Below, piece after piece: positions 8,835-18,116 of a DNA stretch of 64,000 bases. Each line of letters starts with the position of its first letter. Within the stretch, counting starts at the first letter, position 1. The position numbers were made by a program, and so were the translations under genes. The notes below the pieces were generated by a model. That model made no database searches. It saw nothing but the letters and a program-made list of their open reading frames with translations, and was not told the origin of the DNA. Location: contig NZ_JALKCU010000001.1 of assembly GCF_023540835.1 (NCBI RefSeq), forward strand, positions 372,001 to 436,000. Reading direction: 5' to 3'. Source of the stretch: Marivivens geojensis. Its GTDB lineage: Bacteria > Pseudomonadota > Alphaproteobacteria > Rhodobacterales > Rhodobacteraceae.

Positions 8835-11599
8835 TTCTCCTGCTTGCGCAGGGCCAGAACGGCCAACAAGGTCAGGACCGGTCCAAAGGCGGCCAGACGC
8901 AGCAGGTGCCCCGACAGTTCAGACAGGCCGAGCCCCTTGGTAAAGGTGCCGACGCTGATGCCCATATACCAAGTGGTCGGCCAGAACGTGCCCATGATCC
9001 GCGCCGCACCTTCAAGCGAGGAAACGGGCGTGATCATGCCGGAGAATTGCAGCGTTGGCATTACCGAAAGGATCGCCGCCGCGAAGACCGCCGTCACCTG
9101 CGTGCTGGTCAACATCGATACGACAAGACCGTAACCTGTCGCCGCCACCGCATAGAGCAATGCGCCCAGCACCAGCGCCGCAGGATCACCCTTGAGCGGC
9201 ACACCCAGCACGGTCACCACAAGCGCAGTTAGGATCACGAAATTGAGCAGCGTGATGCCGATATAGACCAGTTGCTTGCCGATCAGGAATTCGGCGCGGG
9301 TGGTCGGCGTGACATAAAAGTTGGTGATTGTGCCGATTTCTTTTTCACGCGCCACGCTGACCGCCATCAGGATCGCTGGGAACAGCAGCAGCAATAGCGG
9401 CGGGATCGACGGGCCGATTGCGGGCAGGCTTTCCATCGCCGGATTGTACTGAAAGCGCGGGATCAGTTGCGCGGGCGCAGCCGCCGCTTGCGATTGGGAC
9501 ATGGCCAGCACGTTCAGCGCCGGGGTCGATTGCGCATCGCTGGACAGGATACTTGCTTGTGCGCCTTCGACATAGCTTTCCACCGTGCCTGCACGGTTGG
9601 TGTCGGACCCGTCGATCAGGGCAGCAATTTCGGGCGACTCGCCCCGCCGCACCATCCTGCCGAAATCCGGCGGGATTTGCAGCGCAAGCGCCAGTTCTCC
9701 ACTCGCCATGCGGCGGTTCAGCTCGTCGTTGTCTGAAATCGGCGGGCGTTCGGAAAACCAGGCAGAGTCCTGAAAACCCGACAAATAGGCGCGGCTTTCG
9801 GGGCTTCGGTCAAGATCGAAGGCCGCGAAGGGGATATTGCGCACCTCTTGCGAGATGCCGAAGGACATGATCAGCAGCAAAAGCGCAGAGCCGACAAAAG
9901 AAAACACCAGTCGCACCGGATCACGCCGCACCTGCATCGCTTCGCGGGTGGTGAATGCCAGCATACGCTGGATGCTGAACCGCGACGCGGGTGTGTCATG
10001 CTTTTGATCATTGCTCACGGTTAACAGGCCCTCATCTGCCGGGGCCTCAGCTGGTTGAGCGTCTAGCATGTAAGCAATGAAGGCATCCTCCAGCGTCTCG
10101 ACGCCACGTCCCGCAATCAGCGCCTTGGGAGCATCCGACACCAGAACCTTGCCGGCATGCATCAGGGAAATGCGGTCGCAGCGCATGCCTTCGTCCATGA
10201 AATGGGTCGAAATAAAGATCGTCACCCCATCGCGGTGCGCCAGTTCCAGCAGCATCTCCCAGAAGGCGTCGCGGGCCTGCGGATCGACGCCTGATGTCGG
10301 CTCGTCAAGGATCAGGATATCGGGACCGTGGATCACCGCGACCGCCAACGACAGGCGCTGTCGCACACCCAGCGGCAGCGATGCGGCGCCCTGATCGAGA
10401 TAGGGCTCAAGCCCGAAGCGTGGGACCAATTCACCCATCCTCTGCGCGGTGAGCTCACTGCCGAGGTGAAACAGCCGCGCGTGCAAGAGCAGATTTTCGC
10501 GCACCGTCAACTCGCCATAAAGCGAGAAGGATTGCGACATGAAGCCGACGCGCCGACGCGCATCGAGGTTCTGCGCGTCCACGGGTTTGCCAAAGATCCA
10601 CGCCTCTCCTGTCGTGGCGGGTGTGAGCCCGGTCAGCATCTTCATGGTCGTGGTCTTGCCGCAGCCGTTAGAGCCGAGAAAGCCGAAAATCTCGCCGCGC
10701 GCGATCTCGAAGCTGACAGAATCGACAGCAGTGAAATCGCCAAATCGTTTGGTCAGATTTTCGGCGCGAATGGCAGGAGGGCCCGTCTCGGTTGCGGTTG
10801 TAGGGGCAGGCTGAGGGGTTACTCCTGGCCCCTTGCTCTCGCCGCCAAGCAACGCCACATAGGCGGCCTCGACAGTTCCGGTTCCAGTGCGCTCCATAAG
10901 TTCGGCGGGGCTGCCAGTCGCCAGGATATTGCCCGCATCCATCGCCACCAGATGACCAAAGCGCGCGGCCTCTTCCATATAAGCAGTGGACACCAGCACG
11001 CTCATGTCGGGGCGGTCGGCGCGGATCGTGTCGATCAAATCCCAGAACTGGCGACGCGACAACGGGTCAACGCCAGTCGTCGGTTCATCCAGCAACAGGA
11101 AATCGGGATCGTGGATCAGGGATGCACACAGGCCCAGCTTTTGTTTCATCCCGCCCGAGAGCTTGCCTGCGGGCCGGTCCATGAACGGCGCAAGACCGGT
11201 GGCGCGGGTCAACCGCGAAATCTGTGCTGCGCGTTCGGCCTTGCCCAGCCCGAACAACTTGCCGAAGAAATCCAAGTTCTCCTGAAGGCTGAGGTCGTGA
11301 TAAAGATTGCGCCCCAGCCCCTGCGGCATGAATGCGATCCGCCGCCCGACATCGGCCCGGTGAGCGGCACTGGCCATGTCGCCACCCAAAGTCTCAACGC
11401 GGCCGGCCTGTAACTTTTTGGCCCCGGCGATCAGCCCCATAAGGGTTGATTTTCCCACCCCATCCGGCCCGATCAGCCCGACCATTTGCCCTGCGGGGAG
11501 GTCGAGCGTCACATCGCGCAGCGCCAGCACCTTGCCGTAGTGGTGTTTCACCCCCGCCAGCCTTGCGGCTATCAGAATTGGGGCGTCAGCCGTAGTCAT
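8831..11599 (-). CDS. rbbA: RbbA-like fusion: two ABC ATPases plus ABC-2 permease
   Basis: A 922-residue protein with three parts. ATPase 1 (about 1-250) has Walker A GPDGVGKST, signature LSGGMKQK and Walker B LLLDEPT. ATPase 2 (about 280-500) has Walker A GSNGCGKTT, an altered signature LPLGVRQR and Walker B LILDEPT. The rest (about 550-922) is an ABC-2 permease with an N-terminal membrane segment, a periplasmic domain and a terminal membrane bundle. This is the RbbA/YhiH architecture. E. coli RbbA was described as a ribosome-associated ATPase, but the neighbours here (HlyD adaptor upstream, permease downstream) favour an exporter. The start lies 3 bases after the HlyD stop. Confidence 0.88.
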   Translation of the reverse strand: MTTADAPILIAARLAGVKHHYGKVLALRDVTLDLPAGQMVGLIGPDGVGKSTLMGLIAGAKKLQAGRVETLGGDMASAAHRADVGRRIAFMPQGLGRNLYHDLSLQENLDFFGKLFGLGKAERAAQISRLTRATGLAPFMDRPAGKLSGGMKQKLGLCASLIHDPDFLLLDEPTTGVDPLSRRQFWDLIDTIRADRPDMSVLVSTAYMEEAARFGHLVAMDAGNILATGSPAELMERTGTGTVEAAYVALLGGESKGPGVTPQPAPTTATETGPPAIRAENLTKRFGDFTAVDSVSFEIARGEIFGFLGSNGCGKTTTMKMLTGLTPATTGEAWIFGKPVDAQNLDARRRVGFMSQSFSLYGELTVRENLLLHARLFHLGSELTAQRMGELVPRFGLEPYLDQGAASLPLGVRQRLSLAVAVIHGPDILILDEPTSGVDPQARDAFWEMLLELAHRDGVTIFISTHFMDEGMRCDRISLMHAGKVLVSDAPKALIAGRGVETLEDAFIAYMLDAQPAEAPADEGLLTVSNDQKHDTPASRFSIQRMLAFTTREAMQVRRDPVRLVFSFVGSALLLLIMSFGISQEVRNIPFAAFDLDRSPESRAYLSGFQDSAWFSERPPISDNDELNRRMASGELALALQIPPDFGRMVRRGESPEIAALIDGSDTNRAGTVESYVEGAQASILSSDAQSTPALNVLAMSQSQAAAAPAQLIPRFQYNPAMESLPAIGPSIPPLLLLLFPAILMAVSVAREKEIGTITNFYVTPTTRAEFLIGKQLVYIGITLLNFVILTALVVTVLGVPLKGDPAALVLGALLYAVAATGYGLVVSMLTSTQVTAVFAAAILSVMPTLQFSGMITPVSSLEGAARIMGTFWPTTWYMGISVGTFTKGLGLSELSGHLLRLAAFGPVLTLLAVLALRKQEK

Positions 11600-11602
11600 C
11601 GG

Positions 11603-12640
11603 TCAGTTCCCGCCATCCGCGCCATCCTGCAGCGCTGGCAGGACTGTTGCGACCGGTGGCGTCAGCCCTTCGGGCCAATCGGGAACAGAGCCGTCGGGCC
11701 CTGCCAGGCGCACCCAAGCCACACCACGCACCCCGGTTTTGACCTGCGCGAGGCGTTCGGCCACCAGCTCTTGCGGAATGCGCACACGGATGCGGAACAT
11801 CAGGCTTTCGCGTTCTTCAACGGTTTCGACCTGTTTCGGGGTGAATTGCGCCTGCGGGGCGACGAAACTGACCAAAGCTGGTACTGCGATATCGGGCATG
11901 ACGTCGACCACGATCCGCGCCTCGTCACCCAAACGCACCCTCGGGGCGGCGCTGGCGGGCAGGAAGAACTCCATATAGACATCGCCAAGGCTGACCAGTG
12001 TCAGCACCTTGCCACCCCCGCCCAGAACTTCGCCCGGCTGCGCAAGACGATAGAGAACACGCCCCGCCTGAGACGCATAAAGCGTGCTGTCGGCAATGCG
12101 CGCCTCGATTTCACGCAGGGCAGCGGTTTCGGCGTCAACAGCCCGTTGCTTGGCCACGACGCCAGCCTGTGCGGCGGTGCGGCCTGCCTCGGCCAGTTGC
12201 GCCTCGGTGCGGCGGATATCCAACTCTTCGCCGCTGACCACGCCGCGTTCATTCAGCGTTTCGGCGCGGGTAAGCTCGCTTTGCGACAACGCTAGCCGTG
12301 CCTCGGCTTCGGTCACCCCGGCCTGCGCGACGGCCACAGCCGCCTCGGCGCTGGCAACTGCTGCCTCAGCCCGCATTTTTTGCGCCTCCAACTCGGTTGT
12401 ATCCATTACTGCCAGCACATTGCCGGGTTGCACCAAATCACCCTCGCGCACGGTGATTTCCGAAACCCGCCCGGCCAGACGGGTGGAAATGTCGACCAGA
12501 TCGGCTTCGATCCGTCCATTGCCACGGGCAAACCCTTCAGGCGGCAGATCGCTGGGTTCCAACAAGACCTTCCAACCGGCGTAGCCCAGAAAAGCCGCCA
12601 GCACGGCGAACACGAGAATAATGGAAATCTTACGTGACAT
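11603..12640 (-). CDS. HlyD-family membrane fusion protein (YhiI-like)
   Basis: A 345-residue periplasmic adaptor. It has one N-terminal membrane anchor, a lipoyl half-motif around 'ISTRLAGRVSEITVREGDLV', a long alanine/glutamate-rich coiled coil (about 80-180), a second lipoyl half and a beta-barrel domain. Family knowledge: such adaptors link an inner-membrane transporter to an outer-membrane channel. It precedes the fused ABC protein by 3 bases and follows the LOG-family gene by 3 bases, so it belongs to the same transcript. No outer-membrane factor is encoded in the window. Confidence 0.9.
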   Translation of the reverse strand: MSRKISIILVFAVLAAFLGYAGWKVLLEPSDLPPEGFARGNGRIEADLVDISTRLAGRVSEITVREGDLVQPGNVLAVMDTTELEAQKMRAEAAVASAEAAVAVAQAGVTEAEARLALSQSELTRAETLNERGVVSGEELDIRRTEAQLAEAGRTAAQAGVVAKQRAVDAETAALREIEARIADSTLYASQAGRVLYRLAQPGEVLGGGGKVLTLVSLGDVYMEFFLPASAAPRVRLGDEARIVVDVMPDIAVPALVSFVAPQAQFTPKQVETVEERESLMFRIRVRIPQELVAERLAQVKTGVRGVAWVRLAGPDGSVPDWPEGLTPPVATVLPALQDGADGGN

Positions 12641-12643
12641 AAC

Positions 12644-13522
12644 TTAGGCAACTCCTTCGGGGTCATTTTGCGGTGCGTCCGGCGGCTGGCCATGATAGAA
12701 ATCAAGTAACGCCGCTATCGCCTGATCTGCCGTTTCGACTAAGGTGAACAACTGGCGATCCTGCGGAGAAATCATACCCTCGGCGACGAGGTAGTCGAAA
12801 TCCACCGCCCGGTTCCAGAATTCCAGACCGAACAGAACGATTGGCAGCTTTGGCACCTTGCCAGTCTGCACAAGGGTCAGAACTTCGAACACCTCATCCA
12901 TGGTGCCAAAGCCGCCCGGAAACGCCACAAGCGCCTTTGCCCGCATCAGGAAATGCATCTTGCGCAAGGCGAAGTAGCGGAAGCGGAAAGCAAGATCAGG
13001 GGTTATAAATGGATTTGGCGTCTGTTCGTGTGGCAACGTGATATTCAGCCCGGCCGAACGCGCGCCCACGTCGTATGCACCAAGGTTTGCCGCCTCCATG
13101 ATCCCCGGGCCTCCGCCGGTCACGACTACAAAATCACGCCGATCTTCTTGTTGAAAACGCAACGATACCAATTCGGCAAAGCGCCGGGCCTCGACGTAGT
13201 AGCGCGACAGCCGCACCTGACGTTCGGCTTGGGCAACCTCCCGCTGGCCTTTCGGGCTCGCGGGGTCGCCTTGCGCCTGCGCGTCCTTTAGCTGCCTTTG
13301 CGCGGTGTCCGGTGAGACGATGCGCGCGCTCCCCATTACGACAACCGTTGAGCGGACGTCATGGCGACGCAAAGCGCGCTCGGGTTTGATCAGTTCGAGC
13401 TGCAAGCGCATGGCCCGTAGGTCATCCTGTTCCATAAGGTCGGCGTCCTCGTAGGCGAGGCGATATGCCGGATTTTTCTGGATGGCTTCGGCCAATACCT
13501 TGCGTTCGTCTTCGCTGATCAT
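12644..13522 (-). CDS. LOG-family (lysine decarboxylase-like) protein
   Basis: A 292-residue protein of the LOG / TIGR00730-like group. It shows the nucleotide-binding VVTGGGPGIMEAAN and the hallmark PGGFGTMDE. Characterised LOG proteins are phosphoribohydrolases that release a base from nucleoside monophosphates (cytokinin activation in plants); many bacterial members act as nucleotide 5'-monophosphate nucleosidases. The N-terminal 80 residues are an extension beyond the core. The start at 13522 is chosen because its ATG overlaps the upstream TGA (ATGA) and the family-like sequence begins there; a longer frame would run into the upstream gene. It sits between an RNase-like gene and an exporter, a context I cannot explain. 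Confidence 0.85.
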   Translation of the reverse strand: MISEDERKVLAEAIQKNPAYRLAYEDADLMEQDDLRAMRLQLELIKPERALRRHDVRSTVVVMGSARIVSPDTAQRQLKDAQAQGDPASPKGQREVAQAERQVRLSRYYVEARRFAELVSLRFQQEDRRDFVVVTGGGPGIMEAANLGAYDVGARSAGLNITLPHEQTPNPFITPDLAFRFRYFALRKMHFLMRAKALVAFPGGFGTMDEVFEVLTLVQTGKVPKLPIVLFGLEFWNRAVDFDYLVAEGMISPQDRQLFTLVETADQAIAALLDFYHGQPPDAPQNDPEGVA

Positions 13523-14931
13523 TGTTGACCTCTGAGGAGGTCGACTTTCGATCCAAGCTCCGGCACCGAAACTTTCCAGCCCTTGTCCGTACGCAGTTTC
13601 TCGGCGAATTCCTGTGCTGTATCGGCCTCGCCATGCACCACAAATGTCTGTTTGGGAGACGTCTTGAAACCATCTGCCCAAGCAAGCAATGCGGTGCGAT
13701 CAGCATGGGCCGAAAACCCGTTCAGAGTGTGAACAGCGGCTCGCACTGGTACGTCTTTGCCAAACATGCGCACCTGTCTTGCACCATCCACAAGACGTCG
13801 TCCCAATGTACCCTTTGCCTGAAATCCCGTGATCAGGATCACGCTTTCGCGTCGGGGAAGGTTTTCACGCAGATGATGGCGGATACGCCCGGCAGTGCAC
13901 ATGCCGCTTGCGGAAATAATGATCGCACCAGAGCGAATCTGGTTGAGCGCTTTGGATTCCTCGACGCTGGCCGTGAACTTCAGATATGGCAAATCGGAAC
14001 CAATCCTGTGCCACCCAGCCAGTTTTGTTGCCTGCTCGTCGAACAATTCCAGATACTGGCGCGTGATCCGGGTGGCTTCTGTGGCCATGGGCGAGTCCAC
14101 AAAAACCATCAAGTCATGCAACCGTCCCTCGCATGTTAGCCGGTGTAGATGGTAAAGAACCTCCTGAGTTCGACCAACCGCGAAGGCGGGCACGATGATG
14201 TTGCCTCCTCCGGCATGGCGCGTGTGCTCAACGATGTCGATCAACTCCTCAACTGTCGAAGTTTGATCCTTGTGATCGCGATTTCCGTAAGTGGATTCGA
14301 TCAACAGAAAGTCGGCCTCCTCGATGATGGTCGGATCGCGCAGGATTGGTCGCCCTGGCTGGCCCAGATCCCCGCTGAACACGATCTTTGTGGTCTTACC
14401 GCTTTCAGTGATCCAGACCTCGATAATGGCGGAGCCCAGAATATGTCCGGCATCCCGGAAACGGCAGCGCACCGCAGGGTGCGGATCATGCTTGTCGTCA
14501 TAACCAACCGCCTGAACCTGGCGCAGGCATTCCCGCGTGTCTTGCATCGTGTAGATCGGCGCAGATGCTGCTGTCGTCTTGCCGCGACGGGACCTGCGTT
14601 TGGCCCTCTCAGCGTCAGCTTCCTGAATATGAGCGCTGTCTGGCAACATGACCCCAAGCAAATCTGCGGTGGCCGACGTCGTATAGATCGGACCTTTGAA
14701 GCCCGCGCGGGTCAGTTTGGGAAGCAGACCGCTATGATCAATGTGGGCATGGGTTAGAAGCACGAAATCGATCTTTTTGGCATCAAAACCGAACGGCTGG
14801 CGGTTGCGCGCCGGAGCTTCGCGCCCGCCTTGCACCATGCCACAATCCACCAGGAATCGCAGGCCCTTCGTTTCCATGAGATAGCAGGATCCGGTCACTT
14901 CCTGTGCTGCGCCCATAAAATGCAAATTCAT
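13519..14931 (-). CDS. MBL-fold beta-CASP RNA exonuclease-like protein
   Basis: A 470-residue metallo-beta-lactamase protein of the beta-CASP group (CPSF73/Ysh1-like). The zinc motif THAHIDHSG, SGDLG and a C-terminal GFSAHAD are all present, and the beta-CASP insert lies between about 200 and 390. The C-terminal RMMBL-like part includes FVVHGE. Characterised relatives are RNA endo/exonucleases. In the operon it overlaps the TetR stop by 4 bases at its start and the LOG gene by 4 bases at its end. In several proteobacteria this type of gene is found near PHA synthase and anaerobic stress genes (recollection); here a PHA synthase is encoded divergently 1.2 kb away. Confidence 0.9.
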   Translation of the reverse strand: MNLHFMGAAQEVTGSCYLMETKGLRFLVDCGMVQGGREAPARNRQPFGFDAKKIDFVLLTHAHIDHSGLLPKLTRAGFKGPIYTTSATADLLGVMLPDSAHIQEADAERAKRRSRRGKTTAASAPIYTMQDTRECLRQVQAVGYDDKHDPHPAVRCRFRDAGHILGSAIIEVWITESGKTTKIVFSGDLGQPGRPILRDPTIIEEADFLLIESTYGNRDHKDQTSTVEELIDIVEHTRHAGGGNIIVPAFAVGRTQEVLYHLHRLTCEGRLHDLMVFVDSPMATEATRITRQYLELFDEQATKLAGWHRIGSDLPYLKFTASVEESKALNQIRSGAIIISASGMCTAGRIRHHLRENLPRRESVILITGFQAKGTLGRRLVDGARQVRMFGKDVPVRAAVHTLNGFSAHADRTALLAWADGFKTSPKQTFVVHGEADTAQEFAEKLRTDKGWKVSVPELGSKVDLLRGQQ

Positions 14932-15572
14932 GACGTAGTCCTTCCTGTCTCCGCCATGTCCTGCTTGGTCGCTATACCGCGCTGATAGATGGCGAACACG
15001 CGCGGCGCGTCGGCGCGCATCCTTTCCATATCCCCCGACATAAGGGATTGCATGACCAGCCCCTGAATGGTGCCAATGAACAGTGTGGCTGCAGCCTGAC
15101 TATCCAGATCCTCGGCCAGTTCGCCGCACGCCTTTCCGGCCTCGATCAGGTGGTTCAGGCGCACCCCATATTGCTTCATCATCGCGCGCGCCAAGCGTTT
15201 CGCTGGCGTCGGTTTCGCCCCCTGAAGCTCACCGAACAACATGCGCGGTGCTCCGGGGTGTTCTGACACAAAGGCAACGTGGGCCAAAAACATCGAGCGC
15301 ATCGCTGCCAGCGGCGACTCAATTCCTTCGGCCGCCTTGTCGATCCTTGCCATCAGGCGATTGGCCACCCACTTCATCACCGCCTGCCAGATCGCCTCCT
15401 TGTTGGGGAAGTGGCGAAACAGGGCACCTTGCGTGAGGTGCATGTGTTTGGCGATGGCCGCCGTGGTGATGTCGCCCGGGTTGGTCGTCGCTGCAAGTTC
15501 GATCACTGCTTCGACGGTGACATTGCGGCGCTCTTCGGCGGCCAGGTTCTTTGACTTGGTGTGTGCTGTCAT
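14928..15572 (-). CDS. TetR-family repressor of the exporter operon
   Basis: A 214-residue TetR regulator. The N-terminal HTH is clear ('TTAAIAKHMHLTQGALFRHF' then PNKEAIW), followed by a helical ligand domain. The start at 15572 is chosen because its ATG shares bases with the preceding stop (TAATG) and the family N-terminus begins there. It is the second gene of the minus-strand operon. E. coli CecR, a TetR protein controlling the similar YbhGFSR exporter, is a useful analogy. A 9+2+9 inverted repeat at 16044-16063, before the first gene of the operon, is the probable operator, so the operon is likely autoregulated and induced by an exporter substrate. Confidence 0.88.
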   Translation of the reverse strand: MTAHTKSKNLAAEERRNVTVEAVIELAATTNPGDITTAAIAKHMHLTQGALFRHFPNKEAIWQAVMKWVANRLMARIDKAAEGIESPLAAMRSMFLAHVAFVSEHPGAPRMLFGELQGAKPTPAKRLARAMMKQYGVRLNHLIEAGKACGELAEDLDSQAAATLFIGTIQGLVMQSLMSGDMERMRADAPRVFAIYQRGIATKQDMAETGRTTS

Positions 15573-15979
15573 TACGGCAACTCCACCCGCCAGACTGCAA
15601 GTGCAAGCCAGCCCATTGCGACGACCATGGAAGCCCCGCCGACAATGACGAAGAGCGGCGGTGCGCCGATCAGCACTTCTGCCAGTATCCCGAGAGGCAT
15701 GAGCATACCTGCCAGCGCCAACCAAGAAATCCATCGGCCAGATGCAGCGGGCAGCGGCAGGCGCAAAAGCACCAGACCGACCGCGATGTTGAGAAGCGCA
15801 AAAAGGTTGCCATGCGCGTGCGCCAAGCGCGATTCGAAATGCACCCCGACGCCGTAATCAGCGATCCACTGCTCTTTCCCCGGCGCAAAATCGCGCAGGA
15901 AGATCAACACGAACCCATAAAGCATGAAGAGGGTCAGAAACAGAAACCCTGTGACAATGTTGGATTTTCCAGTGTGCAT
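15572..15979 (-). CDS. Unknown four-segment membrane protein
   Basis: A 135-residue integral membrane protein with about four hydrophobic segments. I cannot name the family. A conserved-looking HAHGNLFALLNI stretch with two histidines lies at the second membrane segment. It is the first gene of the operon containing TetR, RNase-like, LOG and exporter genes; its TAA overlaps the TetR ATG. The start at 15979 is chosen for the GGAGAT shortly upstream; a TTG 30 bases further upstream also keeps the frame. A role in sensing or in the membrane stress that the exporter relieves is conceivable, but not shown. Confidence 0.7.
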   Translation of the reverse strand: MHTGKSNIVTGFLFLTLFMLYGFVLIFLRDFAPGKEQWIADYGVGVHFESRLAHAHGNLFALLNIAVGLVLLRLPLPAASGRWISWLALAGMLMPLGILAEVLIGAPPLFVIVGGASMVVAMGWLALAVWRVELP

Positions 15980-16043
15980 CACGATCTCCGAATTCTGAAT
16001 GCGGACCAATCCCCGCCGATAGCCGGAGTATGTCTTGAAATTT

Positions 16044-16063
16044 GATAGTAATCAATTACTATC
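16044..16063. promoter_or_regulatory. Inverted repeat, likely TetR operator
   Basis: GATAGTAAT, a two-base spacer CA, then ATTACTATC. Arms of nine bases are perfectly complementary. It lies between the divergent membrane-protein gene (start 15979) and PHA synthase gene (start 16153). Size, symmetry and position fit a TetR-family operator; the TetR gene is the second gene of the leftward operon. It could control both directions. Confidence 0.65.
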
Positions 16064-16152
16064 TTCTGGTGAGTCGCGCAGACACGACAACAGATGATAC
16101 GCAGGTCGAGCCTTCATCCTGCCGATCGGGTGGTCAGAAAGGGACAGCAACC

Positions 16153-18075
16153 ATGGACAGAAACGGCGAGCATCAGGTCACCCAATTGCACGCGGATGGC
16201 AAAGGCAGTCGCTCTTCAAAGGCAGTGGCAAAGGGCAACATTCGCAAACCAATTGCGATGGTAAGGCCCATTTCAGCGCCCGATGGTGACGCTCCTTCTC
16301 CCGCGAAATCGACTGGAGCGTCAGGTCGGAAACCACATGAAAATGGTCCGACCACCTCATTGCACGACGCGATGAACCACACCGCTCAAAGCGCCATTTC
16401 ACGCGTCACCCACGGGCTGTCACCCGCTGCGCTTATGGGGGCGTGGTTCGATTGGGCCACCCACATCGCCGCCGCCCCTGGCAAGCAATTGCAACTGGTC
16501 GAAAAGGCCGCTGACAAGGTCCGCCGCCAAACCCGTTTCGCAATCAATTGCGCGACAAAACCCCACAATTCGGCCCCCTGCATCACGCCTTTGCCACAGG
16601 ATAACCGTTTCAGCGACGACGCTTGGCAAATGAAGCCGTTCAACATGATCTATCAGGGCTTCCTGCTGCAACAGCAATGGTGGCATAACGTTGTTACGGA
16701 CGTTCCCGGTGTCACGGGCCAGCACGAGCGCGAGTTACAATTCCTGACGCGGCAGCTGCTCGATATGTATTCGCCATCCAATTTCCTGCCAACCAACCCC
16801 GAGGTTTTGCGCAAGACCCGTGAAGAAGCTGGTCTAAACCTGATCCGGGGCATGCAGAACCTCGTCGAGGACGCACAAAGCGTCATGACCGGCGCATACG
16901 CGACAGGCGCAGAGGATTTTCAGCCGGGTCGGGACGTTGCGGTGACACCGGGCAAGGTGGTTTACCGCAACCGGTTGATCGAGCTGATCCAATACGCCCC
17001 ACTCACGGACACAGTGCGCCCCGAGCCGATCCTCATCGTTCCAGCCTGGATCATGAAATACTATATCCTTGATCTGTCACAGCAAAACTCGATGGTGCGG
17101 TATCTCGTGGAGCAAGGCTACACGGTCTTCATGATCTCGTGGAAAAACCTCGACGAAGATGATCGCGAACTGACGATGGAGGACTACCGTCAACTGGGCG
17201 TGATGGCGGCGATCGAGGCCATTCAGGCGATCGTGCCGGATCAGAAGATCCACGCAACCGGCTATTGCCTTGGCGGCACCCTGTTGGCCATTGCTGCTGC
17301 GGCAATTGCGCGCGGAAAAAACGACCCTTTTGCGTCGTTGACACTGCTCGCCAGTCAGGTCGATTTCACCGAACCCGGCGAGTTGCAGCTTTTTATCAAC
17401 GAAAGCCAGCTTGCCTTTCTCGACAGTGTTATGTGGAAACAGGGCTATCTCGACACGACCCAGATGGGTGGTGCTTTCCAGATGCTCCGTTCAAATGATC
17501 TGATCTGGTCGCGCGCGGTTCGGGAATACCTGATGGGCGAGCGTCAGCCGATGAACGATCTTATGGCGTGGAATGCGGATGGTACACGCATGCCCTATGC
17601 GATGCATTCGGAATACCTGCGCAAACTGTACCTGAACAATGATCTGTCCGAAGGGCGGTTTCAGGTCGAGGACCGCCCGGTCGCACTTTCCGATATCCGC
17701 GCCCCGATCTTTGCGGTCGGAACGGTGAAGGATCACGTCGCGCCTTGGCATTCAGTCTACAAGATACACGCACTCACCGATACCGACGTGACGTTCGTGC
17801 TGACCAGTGGCGGGCATAATGCGGGTATCGTCTCGGAGCCGGGCCACCCGCGCCGCAGCTATCGGATCGGCAGCAAAGACGCGATGGATCGCTATGTCGA
17901 CCCAGAAGCATGGCAAACGGAAACAGAGGCACAGGACGGATCCTGGTGGGAGGCTTGGGATCAATGGCTTGGATCAAGTTCGGGCAAGCGAATAGCGCCG
18001 CCGGATATGGGAAATGCAAAAACGGGCTATCCCGTCCTCACCGATGCACCAGGCACATATGTCTTTCAAAAGTGA
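16153..18075 (+). CDS. phaC: Class I poly(3-hydroxyalkanoate) synthase
   Basis: A 640-residue PHA synthase that polymerises (R)-3-hydroxyacyl-CoA into storage polyester on granules. The lipase-like box GYCLGG carries the catalytic cysteine at about 372; the Asp (TVKDHVAPW) and His (TSGGHNAGI) of the triad follow. Class I enzymes are usually near 590 residues; the excess is a basic, low-complexity N-terminal tail of about 80 residues. The start at 16153 follows AAAGGGA; the frame is open upstream to 16042 but that would cover the operator. No phaA, phaB, phaP or phaR is near, so this may be a second, accessory synthase tied to the divergent stress/exporter operon. Confidence 0.9.
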   Translation: MDRNGEHQVTQLHADGKGSRSSKAVAKGNIRKPIAMVRPISAPDGDAPSPAKSTGASGRKPHENGPTTSLHDAMNHTAQSAISRVTHGLSPAALMGAWFDWATHIAAAPGKQLQLVEKAADKVRRQTRFAINCATKPHNSAPCITPLPQDNRFSDDAWQMKPFNMIYQGFLLQQQWWHNVVTDVPGVTGQHERELQFLTRQLLDMYSPSNFLPTNPEVLRKTREEAGLNLIRGMQNLVEDAQSVMTGAYATGAEDFQPGRDVAVTPGKVVYRNRLIELIQYAPLTDTVRPEPILIVPAWIMKYYILDLSQQNSMVRYLVEQGYTVFMISWKNLDEDDRELTMEDYRQLGVMAAIEAIQAIVPDQKIHATGYCLGGTLLAIAAAAIARGKNDPFASLTLLASQVDFTEPGELQLFINESQLAFLDSVMWKQGYLDTTQMGGAFQMLRSNDLIWSRAVREYLMGERQPMNDLMAWNADGTRMPYAMHSEYLRKLYLNNDLSEGRFQVEDRPVALSDIRAPIFAVGTVKDHVAPWHSVYKIHALTDTDVTFVLTSGGHNAGIVSEPGHPRRSYRIGSKDAMDRYVDPEAWQTETEAQDGSWWEAWDQWLGSSSGKRIAPPDMGNAKTGYPVLTDAPGTYVFQK

Positions 18076-18116
18076 CCCCAGCGGGCAATGCCCGTATTTG
18101 AACAAAGGATAGGAAA

